Source: Auricularia sp. M13 (lineage: Eukaryota > Basidiomycota > Agaricomycetes > Auriculariales > Auriculariaceae). Taken from it: a DNA stretch of 64,000 nt. The position numbers were made by a program, and so were the translations under genes. Below, piece by piece: positions 56,632 to 64,000 of this stretch. The notes beneath the pieces were generated by a model that saw nothing but the letters and a program-made list of their open reading frames with translations, did not search any database and was not told where the DNA came from. Numbering within the stretch: position 1 is the stretch's first letter; each line of letters begins with the position of its first letter. Where the stretch lies: positions 3,596,001-3,660,000 of the forward strand of contig CM073198.1 in the NCBI GenBank assembly GCA_037042915.1. The letters are read 5' to 3'.

Positions 56632-58020
56632 CTAGGCCTGGACGACCTTCTTCATCGCCTTCTCGAGCTTGAGCGACTTCACCGCCTGGTCCAGCTGTGC
56701 GCGCAGCGACTCAGCTTGCTTCTTCGCGGCGGCGGCTTCCTTCTGCCAGCGCCTCAGCTCCCTGCGACGGGCCTCATCGATCTTGGCGATCTCCGCTAGG
56801 CGCTGGCGGCGGATGGGCTCGAGGGTCTCGAACACGAGCTCGCGAATGGCGCTAGGTAGTGCCGGTACCTCAGCTTGGACCTGGTCCGAGTGCCACGTCC
56901 TCATCTCGCCGCGCCCGTTCTTGGGCACGAACATGCAGAACGCCCAGCCGTCAGCGCGACTGGCCAACACGTCTCCCTGAGATGATATCAGCGCTCGGCT
57001 CGCAGAACGTGCATCGCGTTGCTCACCTTCTGCGCCATGGCCTGGAACAGGCGAGGGATCCTCTTGCTGCGTTCGATCTGCGTACCGTAAGGCAGTTTCT
57101 TGCAGCCGTTGCGCTCGAGCTCTGAACGAATCCCAGATCAGTTTCTGGCGCGATCCACGTTATGAAGCGACGAACCCAACGGACTATCGCCAGCGGGAGT
57201 GGACTTCCACCCGTTCTGCAGCGTCGTGGTCGCCTCGTCGCCGTCACGAGCGGTGGTGGTGGCCCGCGGGGTACCCATGGCGACATCCGCGGTGGTGGTC
57301 GACGGTGGCGCGTCTTCATCGTCCTCGACGACCATCTCGTCCTCACCGAGGTCGGCCGGATCGATGGTACGCTTGGCAATGGCGAGGACAGCAGGGTCGA
57401 TGGTTCCCTGCGCGGTCTCGGGCGTCTCGGACATCATCGGCAGCGCCGCGACGAGCTCTTGCATGGACAACCCGCCACCCGCGACGGCCGCGAGCTCGGG
57501 CGCCAAGGCGCGCACGGCGTCCTCCATGCTTACCTCACCGCCCGCGTCCTCGAGCACCTTGGCGACCTCCTCGTCGATGCGCATCTCGAGCATCTTGGCC
57601 TCGGCCTCGGCAACGCCTTTGGCGAGCGCTTCAGCTCTGTCGGTCAGCGTCTCGAGTTCCTTGGCCTTTGAATATCCGTCCTGAACCCGGTGAGCTCGAC
57701 AGCGATCGCACTGAACTCTGTGACTCACGAGACATTTCTTCCCGTGTCCCGCCCTGGGCTTGCCGCAGTGAGTGCACTTCGGCGCCTTCCTGTTGGAGCC
57801 ATCGCTGGCGACCGCGACGGGAGCTCTGCCGCCGGCGCGAGCGCGAGTTGTCGGCCCTGGGAGCGTGACGCTAGCAACGGCCTTGGCACCCTTCTTGGCC
57901 ACCGCCGTCTTGCCCTTCTTGCCCGTCTTCTTGGGCTTGGGGACTGCGCCAGTGAAAGTCAGTGTGAAGCATGGTTTGGGGGAGTAACGGGTGCGACATA
58001 CGGTTCCTGGTGCGCGGCAT
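56632..58020 (-). CDS. Uncharacterised coiled-coil protein with a Cys/His cluster
   Basis: A TATA box lies ~83 bp upstream. Exon 1 (MPRTRN) joins, by a GTATGT...GGCGCAG intron, to PKPKKTGKKGKTAVAKKGAK, a very basic stretch. A zinc-ribbon-like cluster follows: CTHCGKPRAGHGKKCLVSHR with VQCDRCRAHRV (near 57770-57690). Then comes a long acidic helical region (KAKELETLTDRAEALAKGVA; AEAEAKMLEMRIDEEVAKVL). After a GTTCGT...TTCAG intron, ELERNGCKKLPYGTQIERSK and, after another, DVLASRADGWAFCMFVPKNG, and a C-terminal coiled coil (AKIDEARRRELRRWQKEAAA; LRAQLDQAVKSLKLEKAMKK) ending VVQA. It could bind nucleic acid. I do not recognise the family. It is co-oriented with the KDZ transposase and divergent from the gene at 58980. 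Confidence 0.65.
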
Positions 58021-58101
58021 TTGTCAAGATGAGTGTCGTTTATGAGCGTCGGCGAAGGACTCAAGGTGGGTTAATGAGAGCGATATCCCGGGGCATGTGG
58101 G

Positions 58102-58109
58102 CTTATATA
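58102..58109 (-). promoter_or_regulatory. TATA box of the minus-strand coiled-coil gene
   Basis: TATATAAG on the minus strand, about 83 bp upstream of the ATG at 58020. The position fits a TATA box with a leader of about 50 bases. Confidence 0.6.
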
Positions 58110-58887
58110 CGTCTGCCCCAAGATTCGGCCACAAGTCAAAGTCGCCGCCATGGCATGGCCTCGTACGAGTTGCGACGCTACTAAGTTCATCCGCGTTGGC
58201 ATTCTCACGCGCAGTCTTCGCGATGATCAAGTTGATCAGATATAGTGTGCGTCGGTTTGTCAGCTGTTGAAACATCAGTTAACATTCAAGCTTGCCAGTG
58301 CCAATCAGTGACTAACGAGGTGTACTTCTCACAGATAGACTATTAGCATGTAACATCGACTCGCGCTGCAGCTTGGTGTTCGCCTCATGCGGGTTTTGCT
58401 CGCGCGCTGCTCGTCGCTGTTGCCTGCTGACTGGGTCGTGACCATGCTGTGAAGCTGCCCGCGTGGGTGCAGATCTCGTCGGCAGACCTCATTTACGGGG
58501 AACATTGATTTCCGGGCTCTGTTCGTTCCTAAGGCCGTCGCGCTTGGGTCCAACGATTGCTGCTTGCCCGCGCGCGTCGCCCGTCTGTCTGCGTCTGTGT
58601 GTACCTCGCGCGCAAGCATCTCTTCGAGTTTTCTGCCTCTGCGAAGCTGGAGCGGGAGTCGCGCTGGAGGCACTGTCTTTTTGCTTTCGCGGTCGATAAT
58701 CCTGCATCAACCTCCGTGTTTCACAATACATCTCGTCGTGGCCGCAGTGTGCTTCTAAATCATGCCTTAGTACTTCGGATTGCATATCGTGGAATTCTGT
58801 TGGAATCTCTCGTCATTCTTCTCGTGTCAGGCTTGGACGACCGACTTGTGCGTTTTCTCGCAAAGGCGCAGGTTCTCGTTCAACCTC

Positions 58888-58894
58888 TATAAAA
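58888..58894 (+). promoter_or_regulatory. TATA box of the plus-strand accessory gene
   Basis: TATAAAA ends 85 bp before the ATG at 58980, with a CA-rich likely initiation region in between. TATA boxes are not evident at the housekeeping genes in this window. Confidence 0.65.
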
Positions 58895-58979
58895 GCGCGA
58901 CCCATCCGTCGACTTCACCATCCCACCATCCCCTCGCCGGTCGCTTTCACTGCGCGCGCTCTCGCCTCTTGGTCTCGCC

Positions 58980-60795
58980 ATGCTGCCCTTCGACCGCCCC
59001 AACCCGCTCAAAAGACTCGCGCTCGCCGCCAGTCAAGCAGCCAAGTCCGACGACGGCAAGAAAAACAAGAAGCCCGGCGACCAGCCGCCCGCGTTCCGCG
59101 CCCCGTCTGCAACTCAGTCTCGGCAAGCTCCCGCGCTCGTCAGTCCCGGTGAGCTGCTGGACGTGTACGGACGGGACACGCGCTCCTGCCAGGACGCGTA
59201 TCGCGAATTCAAGAACATCCTGCCCGACGCCGTGCCCGACGGGCACGTGTACATCTGCGGCCCGCACGATCCCAAAGTCCGGCTCACTAACGTTCGACCG
59301 CCGCGGCTGGAGGACATCATGTGTACTACGTGTGGCGCGACCTGGCCCGATCTGTCCACCTTTCGCACGAAGGCATACGAACAACGCATATTCATCAGGG
59401 TTCGTGTTTTTTCTCCGTCGTTCATTCGCCAACTTAGAACGCGCGCAGTGCCTTCTGTGCAAGCCTGACCCTGTCCCGGGCACACCGAAAGGTCGCACCG
59501 GCCCATGCGCTGTATACGACCTGTCGCACGTCGAGTTCGCCGCATTCCCAGCCAAACATCTTCAAGATCGTGCGTCGTTGCAGTGTGCGCGATTCGTTCA
59601 TACACTGATGTCGCTGCTAGTTCTGCGAAAGAAAGTAGCCAAAAACAAACCAGGCAGCGATAACGCGACGGCGTCAACTTCAGCGATTCCCGACACGGTC
59701 TCCGACGCGCACGAAGGCGGCGGCAGAACGCTCGCGGCGCCGGATGCTCCTCCCATAAAATCCGAAGACGCCAACGCCCACGCCAACACCGCTGCCGTCG
59801 TCGCGTCGGGATCGCCCTCGTCGAAATCCGCTGCCGGCAGTGCCGACAGCCCCGTCGATGTGGACGCAGTCGTTGCTAGCGGCGCCCCTGCTGCTAACGC
59901 ACTGGCTGCTGCGTTGCTCGCGAGTGGGGCTCCGGCGAGCAAGGTCCCGTTTACCCAGGCGAACATGAAGATCTTCCTCAAGGCGTATCTGTCTGCAAAA
60001 GCCGAGCACGAGGCCGAGTTCGCGACGACGGGCACGCCCAGCAAGAACGCCGGCGCCACGCCGACTAAGCGCTCGCCGACCGCGCAGCAAGCCAGCGGGT
60101 CCGGGACTTCGCGCAACAACACTTCGTCGCGGGCGCGTGAGGCGTCCGCCGCGCCATCCACCATTTCGGACGCGGACGACGACGACAAGGCAAACGCAAA
60201 CCCGGGGCCCGCGTCTTCTTCGTCCATCAGCACCGCCGCTTCCGACTCGGCACCCCGGGCGGTTGCGCCGTTTCCGCTGAGTCGCGCAGGCCTCAACATC
60301 AGCCGCAACATCACCGTCCGCATTGAGCTGCTTGTGAGTCTGCCTCGCTGCTGTCGTGTTGCGCTCCGCTTACATCGGGTTTAGAACCACAATTTCGAGG
60401 AGCACACCGTCGCCATCGTAAACAACGAGCTCAAGTTTCCTGCGCTCGCGAGCTGCTTCAGCATGCTGGCCGACCCCGGCAAGCTCGTCGCCCTCGAGTT
60501 CTTCGACGCCCTCTTGCGCGAGTGGTCGCGCTACGGCCGATACAGTGAGCTCCGCGTGCATGCCCATCAAAATGTTGTCATCGGCCGCATGGTCAACACG
60601 CCGGCGCTGTCGATCACCCAGGTCATCGAGATTACCTCGAGCGACGAGGAGTCAGAGCCCGCGCCCGACCTCAAGGGCAAAGGCAAGGCAAAGGGCAAGA
60701 AGCGCAGCAGCTCAGGAAAGGACAAGGAGCGTCTGCACAAGAAGCGTCGTGGCGGTGGTGACAGCGGCGACGACGAGCGAGAATGCCGGAAATGA
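58980..60795 (+). CDS. Uncharacterised Cys-cluster protein with a long Ala/Ser-rich linker
   Basis: The start MLPFDRPNPLKRLALAASQA is followed by a folded-looking region: SPGELLDVYGRDTRSCQDAY, GHVYICGPHDPKV, IMCTTCGATWPDLSTFRTKA. After an intron near 59400-59437, RAQCLLCKPDPVPGTPKGRT and DLSHVEFAAFPAKHL follow. The CxxC pairs (CTTC, CLLC) and CGPHD suggest zinc binding. A low-complexity Ala/Ser/Pro/Asp-rich linker spans about 59650-60260, interrupted by the helix TQANMKIFLKAYLSAKAEHE. After a final intron near 60334-60384 come EEHTVAIVNNELKFPALASC and FDALLREWSRYGRYSELRVH, then an acidic patch and a Lys-rich nuclear-localisation-like tail (KGKGKAKGKKRSSSGK). It stops at 60795. I do not recognise the family. 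The exact first donor site is uncertain. Confidence 0.65.
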
Positions 60796-61434
60796 TCCCT
60801 TTGGTTTTTTTGATCCTTAGATAGCGAAGTCTTCCCAGTTGTGATCCATGCTGCCCGCAATATATGATTTGCATTATGCTCAGACTTGCGTGCGCAAATG
60901 TCTGAGACCCGCGATCGGCAGACTCTGGCATTTTGACATCAGCCGAACCAAAGACTTGGCGCTTCCGATGTGGCTGTGCTCAGTTCGAGCGGAGCTTCGG
61001 GGTATATTCGCCCGCATCGGCACGTTCCGCATCTTTACCGTCTTCACCGAGGGACGGCTCTCGCAGGCACCGCGCGCCCAGCACTACAGTGTGCCGCGTG
61101 CGTTGCCCCGAGAGCTTCGCGCAAAGAGTCTAGTACTACAGTGTACCACTCAGAGCGCGGAGGTCGGCAGCCCACGGACAAGCCCACTCACTTCAACGCG
61201 CCGCGGCAGCCAGGTCAGTGACTGCAGCGGTGCGTCGTCGTCGTCGCTACGCCACGTTTTGCGTCGTTGAGCAGCTGCACGCAGTATAGGCAACAAGACC
61301 CTTCCGGCGATCCCACTCGAGGCCGCAAAGGAAGCGTAATCTGCAACGGTGAGTGCAACGCTGGTACTGCGTGTCACAGCGCCCAGCCGTCGTGCGATGC
61401 CAGACGCAGGTAACTGATGCGCAGCGCGCCTCAG
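60796..61434. promoter_or_regulatory. Intergenic with two ACTACAGTGT copies
   Basis: 639 bp between two plus-strand genes. ACTACAGTGT occurs at 61083-61092 and 61135-61144, the same word seen at 55977. Short protein-like frames near 61140-61270 might be an upstream exon of the next gene, but I could not join them. Confidence 0.45.
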
Positions 61435-64000
61435 ATGTTGGGCGATTTTGCGGCCGTCGAGCACGGCGACGATCAGGCTCGCGCTGTCACTCCACCGCTG
61501 GACCCGTAAGTCTGGCCTGCCCAATCTGTCACCTATGGGATTGATGTCTTCCGCAGAGAGGCAGCCGCTGCAATTCCTGCTGAGTTCACAAAGGAAGAGG
61601 AGGAGACGACCGAAACCGCGCTCGCACTCGCCGACTTCGCTGCAATTCGGTATCCAACACGGCGATTGACGGGCGAGGTCGGCAGGTACATCAGCGTCGA
61701 GATGCTCGTATTTCTGCGCTGCATGGAGAACGTGCACGAGATACACGAGCTTCGTCGGCGTCACACGCCCGACGTCGACGCGGCGCTGAATCGACTCATA
61801 CTGCCGTGGCGAGACCCCCCTCCCTTTCCTATCAACGATGAAGCATGGCACCGTTGGCTGCTGCAACCGCCTCCCGAGGGTACGCACCAATACGGCTTCT
61901 TCTCCCTCGGTCCGATGCCTTTGCCAAAGCCGTGGGGGCCGCGCACCAGGCCGTTCAAAGACGAATTTGACCTCGCCGAGTATTTGGAGAAGACTTGGCT
62001 ACCGGACTCAACGGCCTGGCTGGAGAAAGCGAGCGTTGTCGTCAAGAAAGGCGAGGTCAACGCGGAGCAAATGCGAGTTCGGGACCGAGAAGAAAAGCTA
62101 CGGCGCAGCGCCCAAGACCGCATTGCTTTCATGAAGCCGTGCGAGACGCCGCTCAGCAGTGAACATGTCGTACTGTGGCACGTCCTCCCGCGCGAAGCGT
62201 ACCGACGCGATCCGCTCGCACTGCCGAAATTGCGAGATTTCTTCTATAACTCGTATACGCTCTTCCCCGCTCCTGAGCCTAATCAACACAGAAATCTCGT
62301 GTACATTCGCACCAACGTCGACTACATTCCGCCACTGCCGCCTACATCGCTCCCCGTCCGGCGTACGGACGGCCGTTACGGCGCAGGCGAATTGTCGCGA
62401 TATGCGCAATGGCATGAGATCGGCATGTGGTATCGCGCTTTCATTCCCCAGGGGCGCTCAGATGGCCGGCCGCACCGCAACGAGCATCAAGCTCTCGACC
62501 AAGACATCGCGTGGTACGTGCCCGACTTTCCTGGCCATTTCACCTCCTGTGGCCGGAACATGTACATGTGTGGCGAGCAGCTCAGGCGGAAGATGCACAC
62601 GTATTGGAAGATTGACTACGACAAGTTGCTGGACAACATGATTCGCCACCCCCGCCTTGTCGGCCAGCCCTATTCCATCGTCAACAGCGGTCTCCTCGCG
62701 CTCGACCTGCTCACCCACCACCAAGTGACGAAGCGCGAGGCAGTGGAATCGATGGCGAGCTTCCAGCGGGCTCTGCTGGAGATGCGCGGCTGGAATGAAT
62801 ATGTGCGCTGTCGAGTCTGGCTTCGCCAGTTGTCGGACCGCCATCCAGGCGCGCCGATGCTTCCCACCGCGAACGCAATGGATCGACGGACGCGACGTTG
62901 GTCGCGCGGCGTCTTCACTCACGATCATGAGATCGCGGAGCGCTACGGGCAGTACGGCATCCCCGTTTTCATGGTCGAAGTGGTGTCCAGGGATTTTGTG
63001 CCGAATGTGGACCAGTACGCACCCGGCAGCATGGTCTTCATCAACGACCTGCTGCAGCTGCATCACGCGCGATGCGCCTGGAACGACTCGCGCGCTGTGT
63101 CCCACGTCGGAGCGTATCAGGAGGATCAGCATCTGCAATGGGGCCAACCTCCACCGCCTGCGACCGACGAATTCCGGCAAGACGACGATACCATTATGAA
63201 CGACGATGGGCCGGTGCCGCCACCGCCGCCCGCGCTGCCAGTCGCCGCGCTCCAAGTCGCCGCGCTGCCACTCCCCGTGTCGACAGTCCCCGCGCCGCAA
63301 CTCGCCGCGCCACAACTCGCCGTGCCGCCAGTCGCCGCGCTGCCACTCCCCGTGTCGACAGTCCCCGCGCCGCAACTCGCCGCGCCGCCAGTCCCCGCGA
63401 CCCAAGTCGCCGCGCTACAACTCGCCGCGCCACAACTCGCCGTGCCGCCAGTCGCCGCGCCGCAAGTCCCCGCGCCCAAAGTGTTGCCGGCGCCGCCGCC
63501 CGTTCCAGCGACGGTACCGCCAGGGCAACATCCACAAGCTTTGCCGTCGGCACAGACAGGATGGGCTAGCAGTTCGATGCTGACAGGTGCGTACCGGCGT
63601 TCAATTGTGCTACGCAGCAATTGATCTTGACTAAGTAGTTATTCCCTACGACGACGACCCCGGTCTCAACGACGTGCGCGGCGGCGTCGAGGACGCGATG
63701 GAGGTGGATATCCAGCAGGCAGTCCGTGGCCAGAAGCGTAAAGCCAAAGGTATGCTACATAGGACCTTGCGGCGTGAGGGTTAATGAGATGTATCAGGTC
63801 AACCCGGGCAGCAAAAGAAACCCCGCAGGGAAGAGCAGGCGCGTGGTGCGCAGAAGAAACAAGAGCGCGCAGCGAAGGCCGCGGACAAGGTGCGATGGCC
63901 GTACAGCAAGCGTCGTGCCGACAAGCCTCCGTATCCCGCCTGGTGGCCGCAGGACTGGCCCGTGGCAGAAGACGCCGTCGCAAAGACTTTGGGGCGATCC
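61435..64000 (+). CDS. Large uncharacterised fungal protein, 3' end beyond the window
   Basis: Exon 1 from 61435 reads MLGDFAAVEHGDDQARAVTP. A GTAAGT...CCGCAG intron joins AAAIPAEFTKEEEETTETAL and then the long exon (to about 63587): VEMLVFLRCMENVHEIHELR, FFSLGPMPLPKPWGPRTRPF, HVVLWHVLPREAYRRDPLAL, YRAFIPQGRSDGRPHRNEHQ, MASFQRALLEMRGWNEYVRC, AERYGQYGIPVFMVEVVSRD. A Pro/Ala/Val repeat region follows at 63225-63480. Two more introns lead to IPYDDDPGLNDVRGGVEDAM and a basic end (PGQQKKPRREEQARGAQKKQ; PYPAWWPQDWP) still open at 64000. The layout resembles a multi-copy, agaricomycete-limited family, but I cannot name it. The start is the first supportable ATG; upstream exons are possible. Confidence 0.7.
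63256..63480 (+). repeat. In-frame Pro/Ala/Val minisatellite, 75-bp higher-order unit
   Basis: A 75-bp (25-codon) block beginning GTCGCCGCGCTGCCA at 63256 repeats at 63331. Smaller 15-bp variants (GTCGCCGCGC + YGCAA type) fill the rest, and the block CTCGCCGCGCCACAA at 63301 recurs at 63421. The repeats keep the frame open and encode PVAALPLPVSTVPAPQLAAP-like text. Confidence 0.85.

Larger units (their letters stand above)
58021..58979. promoter_or_regulatory. Divergent promoter region between two accessory genes
   Basis: 959 bp separates the two divergent start codons. TATA-like boxes sit near each gene (58102-58109 on minus, 58888-58894 on plus). The middle has no coding potential that I can support. 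Confidence 0.55.

Noticed and set aside
56632-61434. TET/JBP-type dioxygenase, which often accompanies fungal KDZ elements
   Set aside because: I looked for the iron-binding and surrounding motifs of this family in the accessory genes and saw none.
62458-63405. 315-residue minus-strand frame
   Set aside because: It is antisense to the large plus-strand exon and owes its length to the GC-rich repeat region.

Overview
This window is nuclear DNA from a filamentous basidiomycete, most likely an agaricomycete. Genes are dense and lie on both strands. Coding regions are cut by many short GT-AG introns of about 50-60 bp, codon third positions are GC-rich, and a KDZ-type transposase, single-exon F-box genes and families restricted to mushroom-forming fungi are present. 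There is no operon logic. I joined exons by eye from conserved protein motifs, so internal splice sites are approximate unless a position is given.

Layout. 1-1815 (-): 5' part of KRE33/NAT10. 1.8-4.8 kb: gene-poor. 4.8-10.2 kb (+): a cyclopropane-fatty-acid-synthase-like methyltransferase and a BZZ1-type F-BAR/C1/SH3 protein. 10.3-11.5 kb (-): a C2H2 protein. 12.1-16.0 kb (+): the CAF1/POP2 deadenylase, an EXPERA/EBP-family membrane protein and an RWD protein. 16.2-17.6 kb (-): an FAD monooxygenase. 18.6-21.9 kb (+): an SNM1/Artemis-like nuclease. 23.1-24.0 kb (-): a second EBP-family copy, inverted relative to the first. 24.6-25.2 kb (-): a small fungal protein. 26.1-28.4 kb (-): a short-chain dehydrogenase gene split by a DNA transposon. 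28.55-29.46 kb: a second, MITE-like element. 29.7-30.9 kb (-): a C2H2 factor. 31.8-34.5 kb: MPDU1 and eIF3e, head to head. 34.9-39.1 kb (-): a small unknown protein and MCM6. 39-47.7 kb: long non-coding stretches with three low-complexity fungal proteins. 47.9-51.4 kb (+): two F-box genes.

52-64 kb is an accessory block. It holds a KDZ transposase gene with a periodic CCCC-motif array at its 3' side, two uncharacterised Cys-containing genes that diverge from each other and each have a TATA box, and a large uncharacterised protein that runs off the window end. A short near-palindromic motif, ACTACAGTGT, recurs in the gaps around these genes.

The core genes serve ribosome and tRNA acetylation, mRNA decay, translation initiation, replication licensing, DNA repair, actin and membrane dynamics, dolichol-linked glycosylation and sterol/lipid chemistry. 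They are ordinary housekeeping neighbours. The most informative signals are the two terminal-inverted-repeat elements with clear target duplications at 26552-27781 and 28551-29463, and the KDZ block. I found no rRNA, tRNA, CRISPR, LTR element or recognisable viral gene.
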